NCBI GenBank assembly: GCA_028290345.1
Contig: JAQGKB010000347.1
Location: 1-11,583 of the forward strand
Origin: Hyphomicrobiales bacterium
GTDB taxonomy: Bacteria > Pseudomonadota > Alphaproteobacteria > Rhizobiales > Devosiaceae
Reading direction: 5' to 3'
Length of the DNA: 11,583 nucleotides
Below, in pieces: positions 1 through 6,570 of the stretch. The notes below the pieces were generated by a model. It was not told the origin of the DNA, did no database searches, and saw only the letters and a program-made list of their open reading frames with translations. How positions within the stretch are numbered: position 1 is the first letter of the stretch; each line of letters opens with the position of its first letter. The position numbers and the translations under genes were made by a program.

Positions 1-1002
1 ATCATCATCGGCCGCACCAATATGTCCGAGTTCGCCTACTCAGGCCTTGGCGTCAATCCGCACTACGGTACTCCGGCCAACCCGTGGGATCGGGCGACGG
101 GCCGCGTGCCCGGCGGATCCTCGTCCGGTGCCGCCGTCTCGGTGGCCGATGGCATGGCCTTTGCGGCGATCGGCAGCGATACCGGCGGCTCCTGCCGGAT
201 ACCGGCGGCTTTCTGCGGCATTGTCGGCTTCAAGCCGACGCAGTCGCGGGTGCCGCGGGCCGGCGTCCTGCCGCTTTCACACACGCTCGATACGGTTGGG
301 CCACTTGGCGCCAGTGTTGCGTGCTGCGGGACATTGTTGGATGTGCTCGCCGACAGTGTCTCGGCGCCGCAGCCGGTGCAATCCCTTTCGGGCCTGCGGC
401 TAGGCGTGCCGCGAAATGTCGTGCTCGACGGGCTGGAACCGCATGTGGCCGAAAGCTTCGAGGACGCGCTCCGAACTCTGTCCGCGAATGGCGCTAGCAT
501 CGAGGAGTTTGATTTTCCGCTGCTCGATCAGCTTGGTCCGCTTTCAGCCAAGGGCGGCCTGAGCGCCGCCGAAAGCTTTGCCTGGCACCGGCGCCGCGGT
601 TTTCCTGCAACCAGCGGCGAATACGATCACCGCGTCGCCTTCCGGATCGCCAAGGGCGCCGAGCAAAGCGCCGCCGACTATCTCGATCTCCTTGATACCC
701 GCCAGCGCTTGATTGCGGCCAACAGCTCTGAAGGCTCGCCCTACGCGGCGTTGCTCTTCCCAACCACGCCGATCGTCGCGCCGGCACGGAGCGCGGTTGC
801 CGAGGACGCCGAGTTCTATCGCCTCAATGGGCTTGCCCTGCGCAATCCCGCCATCGTCAATCTGTTGGACGGTTGCGCTATTTCCATCCCGTGCCAGCGG
901 GAAGGAACGGCACCGGTTGGCTTGATGATCATGGGGGGGACCGGCCAGGACGAGCGCCTGCTCGGCATCGCCGCGGCAATCGAGGCGGCCATCGCCCACT
1001 AG
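1..1002 (+). CDS. Amidase-signature family hydrolase, 5'-truncated by the window edge
   Basis: The frame is open from the first base, and its first residues (IIIGRTNMSEFAYSG) are typical of the interior of an amidase-signature enzyme, so the true start and roughly the first 120-140 residues lie outside. These enzymes hydrolyse amide bonds with a Ser-cisSer-Lys triad. Numbering from window codon 1, the glycine/serine motif GGSSSG is at 38-43, with Ser40 as the likely cis-serine. The nucleophile is Ser64 in SDTGGSCRIPA; the 24-residue spacing is that of the family. The catalytic Lys should be upstream of the window. A Cys follows the nucleophile where Ile is common. The motif around GRTNMSEFAYSG does not favour GatA, so a tRNA amidotransferase role is unlikely, but the substrate cannot be told. 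It ends with TAG just before a hairpin and converges on the Tim44-like gene. The family is certain; the specific function is open. Confidence 0.93.
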   Translation: MIIGRTNMSEFAYSGLGVNPHYGTPANPWDRATGRVPGGSSSGAAVSVADGMAFAAIGSDTGGSCRIPAAFCGIVGFKPTQSRVPRAGVLPLSHTLDTVGPLGASVACCGTLLDVLADSVSAPQPVQSLSGLRLGVPRNVVLDGLEPHVAESFEDALRTLSANGASIEEFDFPLLDQLGPLSAKGGLSAAESFAWHRRRGFPATSGEYDHRVAFRIAKGAEQSAADYLDLLDTRQRLIAANSSEGSPYAALLFPTTPIVAPARSAVAEDAEFYRLNGLALRNPAIVNLLDGCAISIPCQREGTAPVGLMIMGGTGQDERLLGIAAAIEAAIAH

Positions 1003-1025
1003 CAGTTTGCATTCCCATAACGACG

Positions 1026-1053
1026 AAGGGGCCGGCCTTTCGGCCAGCCCCTT
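1026..1053. terminator. Hairpin between convergent amidase and Tim44-like genes
   Basis: Arms AAGGGGC and GCCCCTT (1026-1032 and 1047-1053) enclose a second GGCC/GGCC stem with loop TTTC, interrupted only by a C-A mismatch. The hairpin sits 23 bases after the amidase stop and 21 bases before the stop of the facing gene, so it could end both transcripts. Neither side has a strong T-tract, so efficiency is uncertain. Confidence 0.65.
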
Positions 1054-1074
1054 GTTCAAGTTATGTTTGAGCCC

Positions 1075-2007
1075 TTAGGCTTCCTGGATCGCCGACAACT
1101 GCCAGTCGCGGCCGCCTTCGCGCGTAAACGTCCAGAGTTCTGTCGTCTCGGTCGGCGTCTCCGCATCACCCTTGACGATCTTGCCCGTCGCGCGGTCGCG
1201 CAGCACGTCGTTGGCCGAGTAGCGCATCGCTACCGTGGCGTAGTCGCGGTTGCCTTCGCGCCAGCTCTCGGCCACGTCGCCCTGCAGGAACTTGAGGTTT
1301 GAAACCTCGTTCTTCACGCCCTGCGTGGCGTTCTGGGACAATTCTTCCGAGAGATAGGAGACCATTTCCGGCGTCGTCAGCCGGCGGAGGCCGGCATAGT
1401 CTTCGCGGGCAAATGCATCCTGCATGTCGTGCAGCAACCGCTCGAACGCTTCCAGATCGGCATTGCTGACGCCGATCTCGTCCTTGTTGGCCGGAGGTGA
1501 CGGCTGGTTGTTGTAGCCTTGCCCCCCGCCGCCAAAGCCCGGGAAACCGAAGGAGCGGCCAGAGCTGGCCACGCCAGGCGCCGCCGGCGCACGCGAGCGG
1601 AAAATCAGCCAGAGCACGCCACCGATGATCAGCAACTGGAAAAGGAAGCCGAAACCGCCGGCGATGCCGCCAAAGCCATGACCGAACATCATGCCGAGCA
1701 TGCCGCCGAAGAGCAGGCCACCGAGCAGCGATCCGCCGAACCCGCCAAAGAAACTCGGGCGTGGGTTGCCGAACTGCGAAGCAGGCGCGGCCGTCGACGG
1801 GCCGTTATTCGGCGTCATCGAGCGCTGCACGGGCGAGGTCATCCGCGGCGACGTGACCGTCGAGGGCACGGATTGGAAAGTCCGTGTCCCGCGGCTGCCG
1901 AAGCTGCCGCCCATGCGGGCTTCAGCCTGACCGACGGCGACCATTGAAAAGACCATGAGCAAAGCGGCGAAGATGCCGGCAAGGCGCATGGATCGAAGAG
2001 CGTTCAT
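1075..2007 (-). CDS. Tim44-like domain membrane protein
   Basis: This 310-residue protein has an N-terminal signal or anchor helix (about residues 8-27, followed by an AEA possible cleavage site) and a low-complexity Ser/Thr/Pro-rich linker (about 40-80). A very glycine-rich hydrophobic stretch follows (88-120), then a transmembrane helix (121-136), another Gly-rich linker and a C-terminal Tim44-type domain (about 178-310). Tim44-like domains in bacteria are membrane-associated and resemble the lipid-binding part of mitochondrial Tim44; their exact role is not settled. I chose ATG 2007 over the in-frame codon at 2082 because AGGA lies 8 bases upstream and the resulting N-terminus is a clean signal sequence. 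It is downstream of the esterase gene on the same strand, 81 bases away, so it could have its own promoter. Family assignment is good; function is inferred only as envelope-associated. Confidence 0.85.
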   Translation of the reverse strand: MNALRSMRLAGIFAALLMVFSMVAVGQAEARMGGSFGSRGTRTFQSVPSTVTSPRMTSPVQRSMTPNNGPSTAAPASQFGNPRPSFFGGFGGSLLGGLLFGGMLGMMFGHGFGGIAGGFGFLFQLLIIGGVLWLIFRSRAPAAPGVASSGRSFGFPGFGGGGQGYNNQPSPPANKDEIGVSNADLEAFERLLHDMQDAFAREDYAGLRRLTTPEMVSYLSEELSQNATQGVKNEVSNLKFLQGDVAESWREGNRDYATVAMRYSANDVLRDRATGKIVKGDAETPTETTELWTFTREGGRDWQLSAIQEA

Positions 2008-2088
2008 TGACCAAATCCTCACGAGGAAACAGCGAGAAACATATATGGGGACCCTTTTGAGAATTTTGAGGGGGCTGCGCAAAGACCG

Positions 2089-3054
2089 CTAGAAGCGCTT
2101 CGCGAGCCAAGCCAGTTGCACCCGATCCTGGTAGGGACCGCCGCCTTCATGGTCGTTGAAGCCGTAGTCCTCGATGGTCTTGTCCGTCGCCGGGACTTCA
2201 TTGAACGCGGCATAGACCGTGGAGGGCGGGCAGAGCGTATCCATCGCCCCCACGGAAAATAGCGCCGACGCCTTGATCAGCCGGGAAAAGCACACGCCAT
2301 CGAAATAGCGCAGCGTCTCGAAGGCCTGCTCGACCTTTTCGCGGTGAATGGAGAGGAACCGCGCGACTTCTTGATAGGGACCGCGCTGCGCAATGCGCAC
2401 CGAGCGCGGAAAATCGCAGAGGAACGGCACGTCCGGCATAACAGCGGAAATCTGCGGGTCGAGTCCCGCAGCCGCCAGTGCGATGCCGCCGCCCTGGCTG
2501 CCGCCGCAGACGGCAATGCGCTGCGGATCGACAGCCGGATGCTCCCGCCCTGCCTGAACGGCGCGGACGGCGTCGGTGAAAACACGGCGATAGTAGTAGC
2601 TTTCGCGGCTCATGATGCCGCGCGTCATGAAGCCGGGATGGGCCGGATCGGAACCGACCGGGTCGGGCGTCTCGCCGTTCGACCAGCCGCTGCCTTGCCC
2701 ACGCGTATCCATAACCATGTACGCATAGCCGGCACTGGGCCAGACTAGGTGCTCGGTCGGCAGACCACGGCCGCCGCCATAGCCGACAAAGCGCACGACT
2801 AGCGGCAACGGCCCTTTCGGCTGCGCCGGCACGATGAACCAGCCGCGAACCGGATGTCCGCCAAACCCGGCAAAAGTCATGTCGAACACATCAACCAGCG
2901 TGAGCCCGGCGTCGACCTTCTCGAAGCGGGCATTGAGCGGAAAGGCCCGCGTTTCGCTCAGCGTCGCCGCCCAGAAGGCGTCGAAATCGGCCGGGGTTTC
3001 CACTTCGCTGCGATAGTTGCGCAGTTCGGCCGGGCTCAGATCATAGGTTGGCAA
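2089..3054 (-). CDS. CE7-family acetylxylan esterase / cephalosporin-C deacetylase
   Basis: An alpha/beta-hydrolase of 321 residues, the usual length for carbohydrate esterase family 7, which removes acetyl groups from xylo-oligosaccharides and other small acetylated compounds, typically in the cytoplasm. The family signatures are all present: RGQ (118-120), GGSQGG with nucleophile Ser186, Asp272 in GAMDTLCPP and His302 in the HE motif. Tyr92 in VGYGGG matches the oxyanion-hole tyrosine. There is no signal peptide, which fits action on imported substrates. The start appears to be TTG: an in-frame stop lies two codons upstream, GGAG is 9 bases before the TTG, and the first internal Met is residue 59. 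It diverges from the GGT-like gene and precedes the Tim44-like gene on the same strand. The natural acetylated substrate is unknown. Confidence 0.92.
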   Translation of the reverse strand: MPTYDLSPAELRNYRSEVETPADFDAFWAATLSETRAFPLNARFEKVDAGLTLVDVFDMTFAGFGGHPVRGWFIVPAQPKGPLPLVVRFVGYGGGRGLPTEHLVWPSAGYAYMVMDTRGQGSGWSNGETPDPVGSDPAHPGFMTRGIMSRESYYYRRVFTDAVRAVQAGREHPAVDPQRIAVCGGSQGGGIALAAAGLDPQISAVMPDVPFLCDFPRSVRIAQRGPYQEVARFLSIHREKVEQAFETLRYFDGVCFSRLIKASALFSVGAMDTLCPPSTVYAAFNEVPATDKTIEDYGFNDHEGGGPYQDRVQLAWLAKRF

Positions 3055-3249
3055 GTCGCGTCACTCCGATTGGGGCCTTGCAACAGCCTTCGCCGTTCCA
3101 AGGCAGGATAGCGGGCGAGGTTAGCCACCTTTGCCAGAATCTTCCAGCCGTAGCATCGCCGTGACACTGGACGAGATCAAACAGGACGCCCTATTCTCCC
3201 CCAGCGGCCACGAGCCCTCCTTCCTTCAAAGCTTCAACAGGCGGTATTC
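3055..3249. promoter_or_regulatory. Divergent intergenic region, esterase / GGT-like gene
   Basis: These 195 bases separate the starts of two divergently transcribed genes and must hold the start signals for both. I see the esterase ribosome-binding GGAG and, on the plus strand, AGGCGG five bases before ATG 3250. A loose inverted repeat, GCCTTG (3075-3080) and CAAGGC (3099-3104), could be an operator. No convincing -35/-10 pair is visible. Confidence 0.4.
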
Positions 3250-4839
3250 ATGTTCGATCGCGACTTCATGCAGCCGGGCCGTTCGGTCTCGGTGGCCGAA
3301 AATGGCATGGCGGCGACCTCCCATCCGATGGCTTCGCTCGCGGCCATCGATATCCTGCGCGCTGGTGGCAATGCAGTGGACGCGGCCGTCGCCGCCGTCG
3401 CCGTGCAATGCGTCGTCGATCCGCTGATGACCGGCATTGGCGGCGATTGCTTTGCCATCTACGCGCCTGCCGGCGGCAAGCCGGTTTCGCTGAACGGCTC
3501 GGGCTTCGCGCCGGAAGCGGCGACATTGAGCTATTATCTCGAGCGGGGAATGACCTCGATCGCCAACAATTCCGCGCACGCCGTGACCATCCCTGGCGCG
3601 GTCGCAGCCTGGTGCAAGCTGATCGAGGGCCATGGCAAGCTCGATCTGGCGCAGGTCCTGGCCCCCGCGATCACTCTCGCCGAAAACGGTTATCGCATCA
3701 CCCCGCGCGTCGCCATCGACTGGCGTAGCAACCAGCACCGCGTTGCCGGCAATGCCGCTGCGGCGGCGCAATTCCTTCCCAATGGCCGCCCGCCCGCCAT
3801 CGGCGACAAGGTGAGCAACCCGGCGCTGGGGGCCACCTTGCGCGCGATCGCCAAATCCGGCCGCTCAGCGTTTTACGAGGGCGCTGTCGCCGCCGATATC
3901 TCCGCCACCCTAAAAGCGCTTGGCGGCTTGCATGGCGAAGCCGATTTCGCGGCTTTCGACGCGCTCGACACCACTCCGATTTCGGCGAAATACCGTGGCT
4001 ACGATGTGCTGGAATGCCCGCCGAACGGGCAGGGGCTCGCCGCGCTGCTGATCGCCAGGATCCTCGATGGTTTCGACATGGCCAGCTCAAGCCTGAGCGA
4101 AGCGGATCGGGTGCATCTGCTCGCCGAGGCGAGCAAGGCCGCCTACACCCTGCGCGACGCGTTGATCGCCGACCCTGCCTTCATGACTGCTCGCAGCGAG
4201 GACGTGCTGGCCGAGGCCAGCATTGCCCCCCTCCGCCAGAAGATCCGCATGGATCGCGCCACCGCTGCCGCGGATTGGGACATGCCCGAGCACAGGGATA
4301 CGGTCTATGTCACCGTCGTCGACAAGGACCGCAACGCAATTTCGTTGATCAACTCGGTGTTCATGGCGTTTGGCAGCGGTATCTACGCGGCCAAGTCCGG
4401 CGTGCTGCTGCAGAACCGCGGCGCGGGATTTACGCTGAAGCCGGGGCATCCCAACGCGATCGGTGGCCGCAAGCGGCCGTTCCACACCATCATTCCGGGA
4501 TTACTGCAAAAGGACGGCCGCGCCGTCATGCCGTTCGGCGTCATGGGCGGGCAATACCAAGCCACGGGCCACGCCCACCTGCTGTCGCAAATTCTCGACC
4601 GGGGCTTTGACCCGCAGATGGCCAACGAACAGCCGCGCAGCTTCGCCTTCGCCGGCTCACTGAGCCTGGAGCCCACCTATAGCGAAACGGTGCGCGCCGA
4701 TCTCGCCGCACGTGGACACAGCGTCGAATGGGCATCGGAGCCACTTGGTGGCTGCCAGGCGATCTGGATCGACTATGACAAGGGCGTGCTGCTCGGTGGC
4801 TCTGACCATCGCAAGGACGGGATGGCCCTCGGCTATTGA
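3250..4839 (+). CDS. Gamma-glutamyltransferase-fold Ntn hydrolase, YwrD/HpxW-like, probably not a true GGT
   Basis: A 529-residue member of the GGT family. Such proteins cleave themselves before a threonine that then acts as nucleophile; here it is Thr351 in RDTVYVTVVDKD, which aligns with E. coli Thr391. Other family landmarks are GGNAVDAAVA (39-48), GIGGD (62-66), IPGAVAAW (114-121) and the glycine pair G433-G434. Residues that hold the glutamyl group in E. coli GGT look different: Arg114 of the DFRE motif is missing (LNGSGFAPEA here), Asn411 becomes Phe371, Gln430 becomes Arg390, Asp433 becomes Gly393, and Ser462-Ser463 become His412-Thr413. The stretch LLQNRGAGF...PNAIGGRKRPFHT resembles YwrD and HpxW (oxamate amidohydrolase), so an amidohydrolase is likely. 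No signal peptide is seen, so it is probably cytoplasmic. ATG 3250 has AGGCGG five bases upstream. It lies near an amidase gene, though not in one operon. Confidence 0.9.
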   Translation: MFDRDFMQPGRSVSVAENGMAATSHPMASLAAIDILRAGGNAVDAAVAAVAVQCVVDPLMTGIGGDCFAIYAPAGGKPVSLNGSGFAPEAATLSYYLERGMTSIANNSAHAVTIPGAVAAWCKLIEGHGKLDLAQVLAPAITLAENGYRITPRVAIDWRSNQHRVAGNAAAAAQFLPNGRPPAIGDKVSNPALGATLRAIAKSGRSAFYEGAVAADISATLKALGGLHGEADFAAFDALDTTPISAKYRGYDVLECPPNGQGLAALLIARILDGFDMASSSLSEADRVHLLAEASKAAYTLRDALIADPAFMTARSEDVLAEASIAPLRQKIRMDRATAAADWDMPEHRDTVYVTVVDKDRNAISLINSVFMAFGSGIYAAKSGVLLQNRGAGFTLKPGHPNAIGGRKRPFHTIIPGLLQKDGRAVMPFGVMGGQYQATGHAHLLSQILDRGFDPQMANEQPRSFAFAGSLSLEPTYSETVRADLAARGHSVEWASEPLGGCQAIWIDYDKGVLLGGSDHRKDGMALGY

Positions 4840-4851
4840 GGCTGAAAAAGG

Positions 4852-4887
4852 GACGGCAGGGACGAACTTGCGTTCATTCCTGCCGTC
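4852..4887 (+). terminator. Strong hairpin downstream of the GGT-like gene
   Basis: GACGGCAGG (4852-4860) pairs perfectly with CCTGCCGTC (4879-4887). The stem extends through G-T and A-T pairs, one mismatch (C4863/A4876) and GAAC/GTTC to a TTGC loop. It begins 12 bases after the stop codon and is followed by a moderately T-rich run. Five As precede it, so it could also work on the other strand. Confidence 0.7.
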
Positions 4888-4945
4888 TTCACGGTCTTCA
4901 TCATCTCTTTCGAAATGAATAGACCAACGCATTAACGCGACAACC

Positions 4946-4960
4946 CGGGAATGGTTCCCG
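4946..4960. promoter_or_regulatory. Perfect dyad upstream of the acetate kinase gene, possible operator
   Basis: CGGGAA and TTCCCG flank a three-base TGG centre, giving a perfect 6-3-6 inverted repeat 73 bases before the kinase start. No T-tract follows on either strand, which argues against a terminator; size and position suit a dimeric regulator site. I do not recognise the motif. Confidence 0.35.
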
Positions 4961-5033
4961 AAAAATCGCCCACAAATCGAGCGGCCTCGCAACTATTTGG
5001 ATCGGAGACGATTACTGACCTGGGGGTAGCTAG

Positions 5034-6215
5034 ATGACGGCCGACATCATCACCTTCAACGCAGGATCGTCCAGCGTCCGGTTTGCAGTCTTTGGCACTG
5101 CGCCAGATGCCAAGCCGTGGCGCGTCATGTCGGGGCGGGCACCGCTGCGTGACGGCAGCTATTTGCTGGAGGTGGCCGACGACACCGGCCTGCCGATCGA
5201 CCTCGGGCAGCACGAATACCTCTCCATCGATGCCTTGGTGGCCGGCATTTTCGATCTCGTCGAAGAGGGACTGGGCAACATCAACATCGTCGCGACGGGG
5301 CATCGCGTGATACACGGCGGCCAGCGCCACACCGCGCCAAGCCTGATCGCAGGCGATGTCCTGGCCGGGCTCGAGCAGTTGTCGCCGATAGCGCCGATGG
5401 ACCAGGCCCGGACCCTGGCGCCAATCCACGAGATCGCGCGGCGCTTTCCCACCCTGCCGCAGATTGCCTGCTTCGATACGGTTTTTCACCAGAGCCGGCC
5501 GTTGGTGGCCAAGCGCTTTGCCCTGCCGACGAGTTTTGAAGACGCCGGTATCATTCGCTATTGCTTCCACGGCTTGTCCTATGAATCCATCGCGCAAAAC
5601 CTCGCCGAAAACGCGCCCGAAATTCTCGCCGGTCGGGTGGTCTTCGCCCATCTCGGCAGCACCGCCAGCCTCTGCGCCATGCGCGACGGCCTCAGTATCG
5701 ATACCAGCATGGCCTTCTCGGCGCTTGATGGCATCCCGATGGCGACACGGCCTGGCGCTCTCGATCCGGGGGTCGTGCTCTACCTTCTGGAGCACATGGG
5801 CATGGGGGTGAAGGATGTGCAGGACCTGCTCTACCACCGCTCTGGCCTGCTTGGCGTTTCGGGGATCAGCGAGGACGTGCAGGTGTTGCTCAAGAGCCGC
5901 CAGCCCCCTGCAGCGGCCGCCATCGAACTCTTCTGCTATCGCATCGCACGCGAAATCGGCGCCCTTTCGGCATCGCTTGGCGGGCTGGATGCGCTGGTCT
6001 TCACCGCCGGTATCGGTGAGAACCAGCCGGAAATCCGGCGAATGATCTGCGAACGTTGCGCCTGGCTCGGCGTGCGGCTCAACGCCGCTGCCAATGCCGC
6101 CAGCGACCCTTCCATCAGTTCAGGCGCTAGCCTCGTGCCGGTGTTGGTTATTCCGACCGACGAGGAGCTTGCCATCGCCGGCCATACCAGCGCCGTTCTT
6201 GCCGCGGCGAGTTAG
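5034..6215 (+). CDS. ackA: Acetate/propionate kinase family protein (AckA-like variant)
   Basis: A 393-residue member of the ASKHA kinase fold that interconverts acetate + ATP and acetyl phosphate + ADP in the cytoplasm. Landmarks in order: FNAGSSS (8-14), HRVIHGG with Arg91, FDTVFH with the catalytic Asp148, FHGLSYE with His179, HLGSTAS (206-212), DTSMAFSALDG (223-233), MATRPGALDP with Arg239, GIGEN (326-330) and PTDEELAIA with Glu378. The catalytic set is thus intact, but the phosphate loop is HLGSTAS rather than the usual HLGNGAS, and MATRPGALDP replaces MGTRSGDLDP, so it belongs to a divergent subgroup. GGGGG lies seven bases before ATG 5034. No phosphotransacetylase or phosphoketolase is adjacent in the window. 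Its stop codon interlocks with that of the next, convergent gene. Propionate or another short acyl substrate is possible. Confidence 0.9.
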   Translation: MTADIITFNAGSSSVRFAVFGTAPDAKPWRVMSGRAPLRDGSYLLEVADDTGLPIDLGQHEYLSIDALVAGIFDLVEEGLGNINIVATGHRVIHGGQRHTAPSLIAGDVLAGLEQLSPIAPMDQARTLAPIHEIARRFPTLPQIACFDTVFHQSRPLVAKRFALPTSFEDAGIIRYCFHGLSYESIAQNLAENAPEILAGRVVFAHLGSTASLCAMRDGLSIDTSMAFSALDGIPMATRPGALDPGVVLYLLEHMGMGVKDVQDLLYHRSGLLGVSGISEDVQVLLKSRQPPAAAAIELFCYRIAREIGALSASLGGLDALVFTAGIGENQPEIRRMICERCAWLGVRLNAAANAASDPSISSGASLVPVLVIPTDEELAIAGHTSAVLAAAS

Positions 6216-6508
6216 GTTCCGCTATCAGCGATATCGGTCGAGGGATGCCGCACAGCTTCCTCGGCGGATTTCGGGGTCGTGATGATGCCATAGACCAGCA
6301 CGACCGCCGCCGACATCAAAAACAGCACACCCGCTTGCACGTTTCCCTGGATGAGAAACGAATAGAGGCTGAGTAGCAGGAAGGCAAAATGGGCGATGGC
6401 CCACCTGATCAAGTGCTTGAAGCCAAAATAGGTCTTCTGGTGGCTGCGATATTCGTCCACCGTGAGTATCGTACGGACGTCGCCTGACTGCATTGTTTCG
6501 GTTGCCAT
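6212..6508 (-). CDS. Small two-helix membrane protein, resembling aa3-type oxidase subunit IV
   Basis: A 98-residue protein with a polar N-terminus, two predicted membrane helices (about 36-54 and 59-77) and a short polar tail. Residues 23-36 (HQKTYFGFKHLIRW) resemble the His-x-x-Thr-Tyr-x-x-Phe entry into the single helix of the short bacterial aa3-type cytochrome c oxidase subunit IV family, but that family is usually shorter and has one helix, so this is only a likeness. I chose ATG 6508 rather than the TTG at 6523: GGAG ends nine bases before the ATG and overlaps the TTG. It follows the second permease gene on the same strand after 62 bases, so co-transcription is possible. Its stop codon overlaps that of the kinase gene by four bases. 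Real gene likely; function unknown. Confidence 0.72.
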   Translation of the reverse strand: MATETMQSGDVRTILTVDEYRSHQKTYFGFKHLIRWAIAHFAFLLLSLYSFLIQGNVQAGVLFLMSAAVVLVYGIITTPKSAEEAVRHPSTDIADSGT

Positions 6509-6555
6509 TGCCGGTATCTCCAACCTGCGCCAACTTTTTCAACGGTCGGCCCGCC

Positions 6556-6570
6556 CGGCGGGTTCCGCCG
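6556..6570 (-). terminator. Short GC hairpin directly after the last permease gene
   Basis: CGGCGG and CCGCCG (6556-6561, 6565-6570) flank a three-base loop, immediately after the permease stop on the minus strand. No T-tract follows in the direction of transcription, so it could be a weak or factor-dependent end, or a 3'-end protecting stem, rather than a full terminator. Confidence 0.35.

Noticed and set aside
2035..2075. TATATG-like -10 element before the Tim44-like gene
   Set aside because: The sequence about 17 bases upstream (CAAAAT) does not resemble a -35 box, so I could not support a promoter call.
2008..2082. N-terminal extension of the Tim44-like protein to 2082
   Set aside because: It would put 25 polar/basic residues before the signal helix, and ATG 2007 has its own AGGA site.
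4932..5837. A 301-codon minus-strand open frame opposite the kinase gene
   Set aside because: It mirrors a gene with complete kinase motifs; its product resembles nothing I recognise.
6536..6562. CCCGCC-C-GGCGGG palindrome downstream of the second permease
   Set aside because: A one-base centre cannot form a hairpin loop at full length, and it overlaps the better CGGCGG/CCGCCG stem already listed.
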